From Brevibacillus sp. DP1.3A (lineage in GTDB: Bacteria; Bacillota; Bacilli; Brevibacillales; Brevibacillaceae), in contig NZ_CP085876.1 in assembly GCF_013284245.2 (NCBI RefSeq), positions 3,083,001-3,147,000 of the forward strand: a DNA stretch of 64,000 nt, read 5' to 3'. The first letter of the stretch is position 1. Each line of letters opens with the position of its first letter. A program made the position numbers and the translations under genes. The notes beneath the pieces are model-generated. The model saw only the letters and a program-made list of their open reading frames with translations. It did not search any database and had not been told where the DNA came from. Positions 8,250 through 16,042 of this stretch are shown one piece after another.

Positions 8250-8856
8250 GCTGCATGTGATTACGAGTGGTCGGCATTCGCTTGATGAGGTATTGCGAAT
8301 GGCAGAAGCTGCTTATGCGGGTGGTATGAACTTTTTACACATACGTGAAAAACAGCGTACCGCAAAGGAATGCATGGACTGGGTAAAGGCAGTGGCGAAT
8401 GTCATCCCCCTTTCGTCCTTGATCGTGAATGATCGGGTGGACGTGGCTGCTGCGTCGGGCTGTGCCGGTACTCACCTGGCATACCATAGTCTGTCTCCTG
8501 TGGAAGCGAGAATGGTACTGAAAACTGGTCAAAAAATAGGGCGTTCCGTCCATTCCGTGGAGGAAGCACAGCAAGCCATTGCGGCAAAAGTCGATTATTT
8601 GCTCTACGGGCATATTTTTGCGAGTGGTTCGAAGCCGGGTCTTGTGCCAAGAGGAACTATTGAACTTGCGCAAATGACCGCCAGATGGCATGTGCCGATC
8701 ATCGGACTCGGCGGTATCACACCGGATCGGACTGTGCAAGTTTTGGAAGCAGGGTGTGCGGGCATTGCTGTCTTATCGGGGATCACCGATAAGACTGATG
8801 CCAAGTCAGCAGCCAGCGCTTATCGAGAGGCATTGGATCGTTGGGAGGGGAAATAA
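8221..8856 (+). CDS. tenI: TenI-type thiazole tautomerase
   Basis: TIM-barrel protein of the thiamin-phosphate-synthase superfamily, 211 aa from GTG 8221 (an ATG at 8233 is an alternative; the GGAGG at 8214-8218 is very close to the first and distant from the second). It has HIREK near residue 41, LIVNDRVDVA, GTHLAYHSLS where ThiE would have VHvGQxD, GRSVHSVEEA, and YGHIFASGSKPG, the signature that marks TenI rather than ThiE. TenI converts the thiazole carboxylate tautomer to the aromatic form used by ThiE. It is followed by thiE with 3 bases between. Confidence 0.88.
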   Translation: MSNLMSSIRELHVITSGRHSLDEVLRMAEAAYAGGMNFLHIREKQRTAKECMDWVKAVANVIPLSSLIVNDRVDVAAASGCAGTHLAYHSLSPVEARMVLKTGQKIGRSVHSVEEAQQAIAAKVDYLLYGHIFASGSKPGLVPRGTIELAQMTARWHVPIIGLGGITPDRTVQVLEAGCAGIAVLSGITDKTDAKSAASAYREALDRWEGK

Positions 8857-8859
8857 AGC

Positions 8860-9522
8860 ATGCGAGATATACAAAGACTTCGGGAAAAGATGGGTGTTTA
8901 CTTTGTCATTGGAACGCAGGATTGCAGCTATTCCAGCGAAAAGACCGTGCAAATCGTGAAAGCAGCATTGCGCGGAGGAGTGGGCACGCTTCAGCTACGT
9001 GATAAAGGAAGCAAGCTGACTGCTGAGGAACAATATGAGCTGGGCAGACAGCTGCAACAGCTATGTCGTGAACATGATACCTTATTTTTTGTGAATGACG
9101 ATGTGGATCTGGCGATTCGCTTGCAGGCAGATGGCGTCCATGTCGGGCAAGATGACATGGCGTTGTCGGAAGTACGAGCCAAAGTTGGCTCCGAGATGTA
9201 CATCGGTGTTTCGGCAGGTACGGTCGAAGAGGCGCTCGCTGCCCAAAGTGGCGGCGTTGATTGTATTGGCGTAGGAGCGATGTTCGCTACCCGTTCTAAG
9301 GCAGATGCTGGCGAGCCTATCGGACCAGTGGGGCTAGAGGAGATCCGTCAGGCAGTCGGTAATGACTTGCCTATCGTCGGAATTGGTGGCATTACCCTGG
9401 AAAATGCTTCTGAAGTACTTGCTGCCGGTGCCGATGGAGTCGCGATTATCAGTGCGATCAGTCATGCCGAATCACCCGAAGAAGCAGCGCAAACGTTACA
9501 GCGGATTGTACGATCTCGTTAG
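8860..9522 (+). CDS. thiE: Thiamine-phosphate synthase ThiE
   Basis: 220 aa, ATG at 8860 after GGGAGGGG. It joins HMP-pyrophosphate and thiazole phosphate to thiamine phosphate in the cytoplasm. Family motifs are complete: QLRDK near 44-48, FVNDDVDLAIRLQADGVHVGQDD (Mg and pyrophosphate binding), GVSAGTVEEA, GVGAMFATRSK, and the phosphate loop VGIGGITLENA. It is the distal gene of the operon with the 120-aa protein and tenI. No thiO, thiS or thiG neighbours are present, so the rest of the pathway lies elsewhere. Confidence 0.93.
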   Translation: MRDIQRLREKMGVYFVIGTQDCSYSSEKTVQIVKAALRGGVGTLQLRDKGSKLTAEEQYELGRQLQQLCREHDTLFFVNDDVDLAIRLQADGVHVGQDDMALSEVRAKVGSEMYIGVSAGTVEEALAAQSGGVDCIGVGAMFATRSKADAGEPIGPVGLEEIRQAVGNDLPIVGIGGITLENASEVLAAGADGVAIISAISHAESPEEAAQTLQRIVRSR

Positions 9523-9609
9523 CACGGACAAAGCGACGATTACATATGGTAGGGTAATAGAAACAAACCAGGATGATGCGATATTGGCGATCAAAAGGAG
9601 GTGAAGCCG

Positions 9610-10518
9610 ATGAAAAATCGGATTTACCGTATCGGATATGAATGGGTGAGCAAACGGGAATTGCTCGAGCGATTGTTCATGACCGACTGCATTCTTATCG
9701 AACACAAGCGAATGCATCCCCCACCGGAGGATCAAGATACGGAATTGCCACCAGAAAAGGAAGTTCATGCTGTTTTGGTTCGCAGCCAACGCCGCCCGGG
9801 CGAATGGGTGACGTTTAACGGGCTATACGAAGTACAGTCGAGAGAGCCCATCCCTTGGATAGATTCACCACTGGAGTACCATCAATTCGGAGTAGAATTG
9901 ATTCCTGGTAATATTCGCAGGGAAAAGGCACCTCAAGGCAGGATACCCGCACGAACCAAGCTGCAGATCGCAGCTGTGCGACAAGATACAGTATTTGTCA
10001 CTGTTCCCGGGCATCCATCACGGCGTTACGAAATGTCATTGGCTCACGCGCGTTTTGCCAAGGATAACCCGACAGAATTGGAAATGAAGCTGCAAGTATA
10101 CGCTTTTCCTCCACGCAATGATATTTTTGTGGATTGGTTATTGAAAGAAGGGCGTAAAACAGGAATCATTACGCGCCCCAATCAGGAAAGGGTAGAAAAA
10201 TCAGCTTTTCAGGTGTGGGAGGATTTACGCCAAGAATACGGCATTAGCGTCAGTGGGGCATTGATTGCGATTAAACAGGCACTCATTGTTCTGGATCGTG
10301 CTGGTGTCGAGACTGACTTCCCATACCCGACCCAAGAGCGATCGGATATATCTTTGTTCAGCGAATCGGAGCGGGATGCCTTTTATTCCTACCAATCCGT
10401 TCGATGTGCGATGGCCGCTGTCGCTGCCCTGTTGACGGTAGACCCGAAAGATCCGTTGCAGGATACACTCTTAATGGATATCATGCTCGAGCAACAAATC
10501 AACCGCAGGCGCGAATAG
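9610..10518 (+). CDS. Hypothetical protein, 302 aa
   Basis: The ATG at 9610 sits 8 bases after AAAAGGAGG, which rules out the in-frame GTG at 9601. The protein is soluble and has no signal peptide. The N-terminal half is strand-rich (about 1-130, with VLVRSQRRPGEWVTFNGLYEV) and the C-terminal half is helical. No catalytic motif was recognised. It is bounded by thiE (88 bases upstream) and by a terminator that overlaps its end. Function unknown. Confidence 0.7.
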   Translation: MKNRIYRIGYEWVSKRELLERLFMTDCILIEHKRMHPPPEDQDTELPPEKEVHAVLVRSQRRPGEWVTFNGLYEVQSREPIPWIDSPLEYHQFGVELIPGNIRREKAPQGRIPARTKLQIAAVRQDTVFVTVPGHPSRRYEMSLAHARFAKDNPTELEMKLQVYAFPPRNDIFVDWLLKEGRKTGIITRPNQERVEKSAFQVWEDLRQEYGISVSGALIAIKQALIVLDRAGVETDFPYPTQERSDISLFSESERDAFYSYQSVRCAMAAVAALLTVDPKDPLQDTLLMDIMLEQQINRRRE

Positions 10519-10540
10519 CGTTTGCGGTTTTTAGGTTTTT
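10501..10540 (+). terminator. Intrinsic terminator overlapping the end of the 302-aa gene
   Basis: AACCGCA pairs with TGCGGTT, with an inner CGC/GCG stem, followed by TTTTAGGTTTTT. The gene's last codons and stop (10516-10518) lie in the hairpin. Confidence 0.65.
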
Positions 10541-10603
10541 CACCAAAGTAGTAGTATAATGGGAGTTGGTAGATGAACCCAATGAAAAGGATGTGTGACC
10601 ATC

Positions 10604-10894
10604 ATGTATGTATCCATGAACAGACTGACTGTACCAGCAGACTATCAATCCCATTTGGAACGCGCATTTGGTAATGGGGGAGAACGGATGAAGGAGGTTC
10701 CGGGTTTTTTGGAGTTCCTTTTCCTGGCACCAACGGAAGGTGACGAATACATCGTTTTTACGAAATGGACAGATGAGGAATCGTTTAAAAATTGGACAGA
10801 AAGCGATGCTTTCAAGCGCGCGCATACAGGAACCAACCCCGATAGCCCGGTAAAATCGGATTTGCGCAATTACGCTGTCAAATCCCATTCATAA
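10604..10894 (+). CDS. ABM-domain protein, HmoA/IsdG-like
   Basis: 96 aa from ATG 10604 (a GTG at 10595 is possible and is closer to AAAAGGA). The dimeric alpha/beta-barrel ABM fold is recognisable: MNRLTVPADYQSHLERAF, then ERMKEVPGFLEFLFLAP, YIVFTKWTDEESFKNWTES and FKRAH. In HmoA/HmoB and IsdG this fold degrades haem to release iron; other ABM proteins oxidise quinols. The Asn near the start and the later His are compatible with a haem monooxygenase, but this is not proven. A TATAAT at 10555-10560 is the likely -10. Confidence 0.75.
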   Translation: MYVSMNRLTVPADYQSHLERAFGNGGERMKEVPGFLEFLFLAPTEGDEYIVFTKWTDEESFKNWTESDAFKRAHTGTNPDSPVKSDLRNYAVKSHS

Positions 10895-10898
10895 AGCG

Positions 10899-10935
10899 AA
10901 AGCATTTGTCTCTGCGGGGGCAAATGCTTTTTGGA
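10899..10935 (+). terminator. Intrinsic terminator after the ABM gene
   Basis: AAAGCATTTG (10899-10908) pairs perfectly with CAAATGCTTT (10921-10930), followed by TTTTGG. Confidence 0.8.
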
Positions 10936-11254
10936 TGATTGAATAATAAACATACTTTACCATTTTATACTCGATCGTGATATGATAGAAAATGTTGGGA
11001 AAGCGTTTTCAGTCAAACATGATCAGGAGGTGAAGATGTCCGAAAAAGGCAATAGATAACGCGCGATGATAGGATGCTAGCCGAGATTGTTTGTCTGTAA
11101 GGATAAGAAGAGAACCTGATTGGATGGTGTCATTCTCTGCACCAGGATATCATCATGCCGCTTTACATCTTGTCTCATTTACGTCCATAATAGAGCCTAT
11201 ACATACTTGGAAAAATAGCCTCAATGAAGCACGGAGAAAAGGAGCCAGAGTGTT
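10936..11254 (+). promoter_or_regulatory. Long leader of the sensor kinase gene with promoter and a 7-codon ORF
   Basis: This 319-base stretch has no ordinary gene. It holds an extended -10 (TGATATGAT, hexamer 10981-10986) with a weak TTACCA 18 bases upstream. At 11036-11059 there is a 7-codon reading frame (MSEKGNR, stop) with a perfect AGGAGG site at 11025-11030. About 200 bases follow before the kinase start; an AGAGAA/TTCTCT pairing can form there. No known riboswitch or T-box was recognised. The mini-ORF may be a leader peptide or chance. Confidence 0.4.
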
Positions 11255-12781
11255 TTGAAAAATCGAATAAGTAAGTATCTTACTCATTTGGTCCCTGCGG
11301 CGGTGGCCAAGACGTTTTCCTTTCTTTCAGATCATCATTACTCTGCTTTGCTTCTAGAAGACCGCGAAAATACAGAGGCTTTGTTTGTTCAGCAAATCAC
11401 AAAATGGATTGAAGTAGTAAACGTAATCGACACGTATGCATTCGAGCGAGAATTGAGCGAAATTGCGTATAAATTTTCGTTAGTCGGAATGAATCTTACG
11501 TATTTGCAGCAATTTTTGCGCAAGTGTCGAGACGTTATTATTGAAGAAATGAATAACAACACATTTTCTCTTGCCACAACGGAAATGGAGCGAGTAGAGC
11601 TTTTGCAAGGACAGATTCGTCTCTATCAATCGATGGACTACATTTTGGATCAAATGGACGATGTCTTCAACAAAAATTCGCATCAATTTCCGGTTGAAAA
11701 AACACCAGCTTCTCCACCAAGTTCGGCCAAAGGAGAAGATGTGACAATGCTCGCTGAGCAGGAGCTTGTTCAATTGGTTCTGCAATCCAGTGATATCGCC
11801 GTCTTGATGATCGACCGCCAGTTAAGAGTCATTGAAGCGAATTACGCTGTCTGTCATTTATTTGGCGTAGATCGGAATCAACTCATTGGTAAAAACATTG
11901 ATCATGCCCTTCGTCCTCATATTAGCGAGCGTTTTGTGCAGTGGGTAATTGAACGCGGGCAGTCCGGCCATTATGTTGCGGAATACAGAGGCAAATGGAC
12001 GACAGTGAGTACGAGCCCCATTTATTACGGTGGAGAGATGTGGGGAGCGATCGCCGTTCTTCGGAATGTTACGGAAAGCAAAAAGTACGAAGAAGAATTG
12101 AGCAAGCGAGAAGCGCTGGCAGCAGTTGGGCAGTTGGCTGCTGGGATGGCGCATGAGATTCGGAATCCACTGACAGCCATCAAGGGCTTCATTCAGTTGT
12201 TGCGGGAGCAAGGGGAAGCAAATCGTAGTGAATCTTATTTTTCTGTCATCTTAACGGAAATTGAACGCATTGATGGGCTATTGAACGATGTCCTTGTTTT
12301 GGCCCGGTACAGGGATGATAAAATCGTATCGGAACGTTTCTTAGTGATGGACGAGTTACATGGAGTCATTCGTTTACTGGAGCCAGAAGCGAATCGAAGA
12401 GGAATCAAGCTAGAGCTGGACATTGCACAAGGCGAGTGGCATGTGTTTGGTCATCGTTCGCGAATCAAGCAAGCCATTTTGAACATCTTGAAAAATGCGC
12501 TTGAAGCATTGTTGACCCAAGGCAACCTCGTTCAAGTGAAAGTGTACTCATCTCTCAATCAAGTAATCATTGTTGTGGAAGACAACGGACCTGGTCTATC
12601 AGATTCTTGCCTGCAAAATTTATTCGTTCCTTTTTATACGACTAAACAAGAGGGAACGGGGTTAGGCTTGTCTACGACACAACGCATCATCGCGGATCAC
12701 GGTGGCGAACTCTATGCGGAAAACTCTCCGAAACTGAAAGGAGCCCGTTTTGAGATTCGTTTACCTCTTTCAATTTCCTAA
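11255..12781 (+). CDS. PAS sensor histidine kinase, sporulation-kinase type
   Basis: 508 aa, TTG start 10 bases after AAAGGAG. Without membrane helices it should be cytosolic. The N-terminal region (about 1-150) is a helical sensor domain of unknown ligand. A PAS follows (about 170-285; SSDIAVLMIDRQLRVIEANYAV). The HisKA domain has the phospho-acceptor His300 in AAGMAHEIRNPL followed by TAIKGFIQLL, the exact H-box style of the KinA-KinE kinases that feed Spo0F. HATPase boxes follow: NILKNALEAL, EDNGPG, GTGLGLSTTQ. No response regulator adjoins it, also as in sporulation kinases. Entry into the Spo0A phosphorelay is inferred. Confidence 0.85.
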   Translation: MKNRISKYLTHLVPAAVAKTFSFLSDHHYSALLLEDRENTEALFVQQITKWIEVVNVIDTYAFERELSEIAYKFSLVGMNLTYLQQFLRKCRDVIIEEMNNNTFSLATTEMERVELLQGQIRLYQSMDYILDQMDDVFNKNSHQFPVEKTPASPPSSAKGEDVTMLAEQELVQLVLQSSDIAVLMIDRQLRVIEANYAVCHLFGVDRNQLIGKNIDHALRPHISERFVQWVIERGQSGHYVAEYRGKWTTVSTSPIYYGGEMWGAIAVLRNVTESKKYEEELSKREALAAVGQLAAGMAHEIRNPLTAIKGFIQLLREQGEANRSESYFSVILTEIERIDGLLNDVLVLARYRDDKIVSERFLVMDELHGVIRLLEPEANRRGIKLELDIAQGEWHVFGHRSRIKQAILNILKNALEALLTQGNLVQVKVYSSLNQVIIVVEDNGPGLSDSCLQNLFVPFYTTKQEGTGLGLSTTQRIIADHGGELYAENSPKLKGARFEIRLPLSIS

Positions 12782-12807
12782 AAAAATAAAAAAGGATTGT
12801 GACTGTA

Positions 12808-12833
12808 GGCGGATCGAATATCCGTCTTTTTTT
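12808..12833 (+). terminator. Intrinsic terminator after the sensor kinase
   Basis: GGCGGAT (12808-12814), loop, ATCCGTC (12820-12826), then seven T. One G-T pair is in the stem. Confidence 0.75.
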
Positions 12834-12905
12834 ACGTTCGAATGAGCGGATGGTCCTATTCGCGAAAAAGTTGCAAGTCTTTCGAATCAATCTTTTTGTA
12901 AGCTG

Positions 12906-12935
12906 TTGTCAAGGCCTGTCGATCAGTGGAATAAT
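12906..12935 (+). promoter_or_regulatory. Probable promoter for the WGR-like gene
   Basis: TTGTCA (12906-12911), 18-base spacer, AATAAT (12930-12935), about 40 bases before the GTG at 12974. Confidence 0.4.
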
Positions 12936-12973
12936 TTACAAAACGGTTACAATTTGAACGGAGTTGAACAACG

Positions 12974-13483
12974 GTGATTCGGATGCTGAAAAAAAACGAA
13001 ACGAGGTGGAGCTACTGGGAGGTTTGGTATGAGGAAACGGAGCACCTTTACACCGTTCATTACGGAAAGGTAGGGGAAATTGGCGACTATTTTGCTGTAG
13101 TAGCGGAGCAGATCGAGGGAAGGCCAGACGAAGTTTTGCAGAGCTGGGCAGAAGAGATGAAAGAACAAGGATATCAGGTCATGAAAGAGAACGATTTCCA
13201 CCCGATGATCGTTCGCTTTCCCCAATTGTGTGAGTCAGAGATTGAGATACGCTATTTGATCGAACAGCTGTTGGACGAATGCTTGGGAAAGACAGGGAAT
13301 GGCCACAGCGACGGTGGGGAAGACAGCGAGAGGACGTTGGCAGTGATTTGTCGAGTGATCGATACGAAGAAAGCGGCTGCTGCCGTATTTGAAGCGATGT
13401 CCAGCGCACAGCTGGTACAAGGGTTTTCCATCAGCATAAAGCAGGAGGATGGAAACTTGATCCCACTTAGTCCTCCTGCCTGA
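12974..13483 (+). CDS. WGR-like domain protein, 169 aa
   Basis: GTG start at 12974 (ATG at 12983 possible). The N-terminus has SYWEVWYEETEHLYTVHYGKVGEIGD, which resembles the WGR domain opening (W-x-V, then Y/RxGRIG) known from DNA-damage and polymer-modification proteins. The rest (60-169) is not recognised; it has no membrane segment. It ends 11 bases before the convergent response-regulator gene. Domain assignment rests on the short motif only. Confidence 0.55.
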   Translation: MIRMLKKNETRWSYWEVWYEETEHLYTVHYGKVGEIGDYFAVVAEQIEGRPDEVLQSWAEEMKEQGYQVMKENDFHPMIVRFPQLCESEIEIRYLIEQLLDECLGKTGNGHSDGGEDSERTLAVICRVIDTKKAAAAVFEAMSSAQLVQGFSISIKQEDGNLIPLSPPA

Positions 13484-13494
13484 AGATGTCTGAT

Positions 13495-14181
13495 TTATTT
13501 CACGATTTTGTGCCGCAGTGCTTTTGCCACTGCCTGGGTACGATCCTCGACACCCATCTTTTGCAAAATCCGATGCACATGTGTTTTTACAGTGCCTTCT
13601 GATATAAACAAGTTTTGCGCAATCTGATCATTTCGATAGCCATCTGCGATCTGTTGAAGGACATCCAACTCTCGATCCGTCAGTTCATCTAGCAAGACTG
13701 ATTGAGAAGAGGTAGTCGAATCAGGTGTCTCACGTTGACCTTGGAGTGCTTCGGCAAGTGCTTTTGCAGCTGTCACGGTGTGGAAGAGGGCTTCTCCCTG
13801 GTGGGCTCTGCGAATGAGATCAAGCATTTCCTGAGAGTCGGCATCCTTTAGCATATAGCCGACGGCTCCAGCACGTATCCCTTCCACCACATAATTGTGA
13901 TTGTCAAAGGTGGTAAGAATCAATACCTTCGTGCGAGGATGCAGCAGCATGATTTCTCTTGTGGCCTCAATACCAGACTTGTTGGGCATCTGAACATCCA
14001 TCAAAACGACATCAGGTGCGAGGGCGCCAATTAGTTCAACTGCTTCAACGCCATCGGAAGCTTCTCCAATTACTTCCATATCGGATTGCATTTGAATGAC
14101 ATAACCCAAACCTTGGCGAATCATGGTTTGGTCATCTACTAGGACCACGCGAATGGCTCCTTCTTTTTGTTTACCGGTCAT
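13495..14181 (-). CDS. NarL/FixJ-family response regulator
   Basis: 228 aa; ATG at 14181 overlaps the kinase stop by 4 bases. The receiver domain (1-120) has DD near residue 16, phospho-acceptor Asp in VVLMDVQMP and Lys in GYMLKDAD. The C-terminal LuxR-type HTH (about 160-225) has LTDRELDVLQQIADG and ISEGTVKTHVHRILQKMGVEDR. It regulates transcription as a phosphorylated dimer. Twin 7-2-7 palindromes upstream of its operon are its probable binding sites. Confidence 0.9.
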   Translation of the reverse strand: MTGKQKEGAIRVVLVDDQTMIRQGLGYVIQMQSDMEVIGEASDGVEAVELIGALAPDVVLMDVQMPNKSGIEATREIMLLHPRTKVLILTTFDNHNYVVEGIRAGAVGYMLKDADSQEMLDLIRRAHQGEALFHTVTAAKALAEALQGQRETPDSTTSSQSVLLDELTDRELDVLQQIADGYRNDQIAQNLFISEGTVKTHVHRILQKMGVEDRTQAVAKALRHKIVK

Positions 14182-15380
14182 GTTCGCATGCTCCTTTCAG
14201 GTTCAGTCTGGCCAATCGGAAAGCTGAAATCGAGTTGGAATCCGTGTGGCTCTCGAATGCGATAGGCGAGAGTTCCGTTCAATAACTGAATTCGTTCAGA
14301 TATGCCAGTTAGGCCAAAGCCAGGTTTGATTTTTTGGTCGCTCGTGATGCTTCCATCGTCTCGAATGGACAACAAAAGGATGTCCTTCTTTTGTTCAATG
14401 ATGACGAGAATTTCTTTTGCGTCAGAATGACGTAGGGAATTGGTGATCGCTTCTTGCAAAATACGATAAAACGTTATCGTCATTTCTTGAGAGAGCGGAA
14501 TGTCCAGATCGGAGCATATCAGCTCCATTTTTATTCCTGTATGCTTTTGAGCCTGCGACAAGAGAGCTCGCAGAGGCGTAAGTCCCAAGGAGGTTTTATC
14601 TAGGGCCAATGTATGGACAGACGTGCGGATATCCTCCAGACTTTGCTTGGCAACACCGAGCATATTGCGCACGGCTTCTTGTGCGTTGTCAGGTCCATCC
14701 TGCAACATATACTTCAAGGCATGTAGCTGGACAATGAGTGAAGTCAAACTATGGCCCAATGCATCGTGAATATCACGGGCAATTCGCGTTCGTTCCTCTA
14801 AAACCGCTACTTGAAGGGAATGAAGTGCTGCTTCTTGAAGTTGTAAGTGCGCCTCTTGCAACTCTGTATGTGCTTTTTGCAGCTGCTCCAGGTGCTGTTG
14901 GTTGGTTTCGTATGCTTCTGTTTGAATCCGATAGCCACGTGCGCCGATATAGCATCCCACATACGTAAGAATATAAGAGATGATGTGCGTGAATTTCAGG
15001 TTTTCTTCAAAATATAAAAAAAGCGTACTGCACGTACCAAAAAAAGTAGCATAAGCCAACGCACGGCGTCCATGAATGTGAAAACCGATAAAAACAGCGA
15101 GTGGGAGCATCAAGCCGAAGCCCTCTCCACCCAAGATGAGCGACTTTAGTAACGAGACAATTCCAAGCACGACTGTCACAAACTCGAATTGGAAAGGCTT
15201 CCATTTTTTCTTGGAAGTCCAAAATACCACAAGGTAACAAATAAATAGTACAATGGTAAGAGAAAATTGCAACGGAGTTTCCCGTTTAAAGGAATCAGGA
15301 AGCAAAGCTAATACAATTAAGATGGAAAACCACATGATCAGTAAACGTTTTTGTATGGCTTTCATCATTATCTTCAACAA
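14178..15380 (-). CDS. HisKA_3 sensor histidine kinase (LiaS/DesK class)
   Basis: 400 aa from the TTG at 15380. This start is chosen because AGAAGGA lies 7 bases upstream; the longer frame from the GTG at 15413 has no ribosome site. About 5-6 hydrophobic segments fill residues 5-155 without a large external loop. A coiled coil rich in Gln/Leu follows (about 165-200). Dimerisation/phospho-acceptor motif is EERTRIARDIHDALGHSL, the HisKA_3 pattern, and the HATPase has LQEAITNSLRHSDA and GFGLTGISER. Partner of the overlapping NarL-type regulator. The stimulus is probably at the membrane, by analogy with intramembrane-sensing kinases. Confidence 0.85.
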   Translation of the reverse strand: MLKIMMKAIQKRLLIMWFSILIVLALLPDSFKRETPLQFSLTIVLFICYLVVFWTSKKKWKPFQFEFVTVVLGIVSLLKSLILGGEGFGLMLPLAVFIGFHIHGRRALAYATFFGTCSTLFLYFEENLKFTHIISYILTYVGCYIGARGYRIQTEAYETNQQHLEQLQKAHTELQEAHLQLQEAALHSLQVAVLEERTRIARDIHDALGHSLTSLIVQLHALKYMLQDGPDNAQEAVRNMLGVAKQSLEDIRTSVHTLALDKTSLGLTPLRALLSQAQKHTGIKMELICSDLDIPLSQEMTITFYRILQEAITNSLRHSDAKEILVIIEQKKDILLLSIRDDGSITSDQKIKPGFGLTGISERIQLLNGTLAYRIREPHGFQLDFSFPIGQTEPERSMRT

Positions 15381-15440
15381 TGAGAAGTCCTTCTTTCTCT
15401 GCCGAATAATCACTTAACTTCATTCTAGCATGCGTTGTCG

Positions 15441-15489
15441 TCTATCTCCAGATAGATAAATCCCTGTCAGAAATCTACCCCTGGGTAGA
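15441..15489. promoter_or_regulatory. Twin 7-2-7 palindromes, probable NarL-type regulator operators
   Basis: Site 1: TCTATCT-CC-AGATAGA (15441-15456). Site 2: TCTACCC-CT-GGGTAGA (15474-15489). Both are perfect inverted heptamers separated by 2 bases, the geometry known for NarL-family dimers. Their centres are 33 bases apart, about three helical turns. Site 1 overlaps the -35 of a possible promoter for the kinase operon (reverse strand: TGGAGA, 17 bases, TAGAAT with an upstream TG). The sites may also control the divergent marR-RND genes. Confidence 0.6.
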
Positions 15490-15586
15490 CTTCACTACAT
15501 ATACATTTCAGTAGAATTATTTTTGGGAAATAAACGATTAGTTATGGGTGTGAAGTGGTTAAGTAAGGATGGCAAGGGAGGTTCTC

Positions 15587-15919
15587 ATGAAAGAACTGAT
15601 TCAGTTGGCAAAACTCCTGCAAGAAGCCAGTATTTTGTTTACCACGATTTCTGAGCAAGAGCTGGATACAAGCGATGTAACCTGGCAACAGGTCTTGATT
15701 CTGGAGCAGCTTGGAAACGGGCCAAAGACAATGGGGGACATAAGTAAGACTGTCGGTCTTTCATACAGCACAACTTCCGGTCTCATTAACCGGTTGGAGC
15801 AGGAAAACCTGGTACGCAGGTTCCGAGACCAATCAGATCGACGAGTTGTGTGGGTGTCACTGACAGAGCGTGTATACCAACAGCGAGATGTGAAATGGGG
15901 AAATTCACAAACCGTTTAA
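15587..15919 (+). CDS. MarR-family regulator, short C-terminus
   Basis: 110 aa from ATG 15587, 5 bases after AAGGGAGG (an ATG at 15569 has no good site). The winged helix is clear: MGDISKTVGLSYSTTSGLINRLEQENLVRR followed by the wing RFRDQSDRRVVWVSLTE. The family is usually 135-150 aa; this protein stops about 20 residues after the wing (VYQQRDVKWGNSQTV), so the C-terminal dimerisation helix is short or lost. An open alternative frame continues to 16026, so a frameshift is possible. It likely regulates the RND genes through the repeats at 15931-16001. Confidence 0.75.
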   Translation: MKELIQLAKLLQEASILFTTISEQELDTSDVTWQQVLILEQLGNGPKTMGDISKTVGLSYSTTSGLINRLEQENLVRRFRDQSDRRVVWVSLTERVYQQRDVKWGNSQTV

Positions 15920-15930
15920 AAATGGTTTCA

Positions 15931-16001
15931 TCCCTTGATATTTCGTTAAACGAAATGCTACTACGAGGTTCCCTTGTTCATTTCGTTATGCGAACTATTA
16001 C
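15931..16001 (+). promoter_or_regulatory. Duplicated promoter-operator upstream of the RND pump
   Basis: Two imperfect 40-bp repeats each begin TCCCTTG and contain a palindrome: ATTTCGT-TAA-ACGAAAT (15940-15956) and ATTTCGTTATGCGAA (15980-15994). Each palindrome sits where a promoter spacer would be: TTGATA...TACTAC for the first and TTGTTC, 16 bases, TATTAC for the second. The palindromes resemble MarR-type operators. The hexamers are weak. Confidence 0.5.
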
Positions 16002-16042
16002 TCACAAAAAATTAGCAGATATATAAAGAAGAGGTGAGTGGA

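Noticed and set aside
11060..11254. Known riboswitch or T-box in the kinase leader
   Set aside because: No T-box motif, terminator or recognisable aptamer core is present; only short pairings can be drawn.
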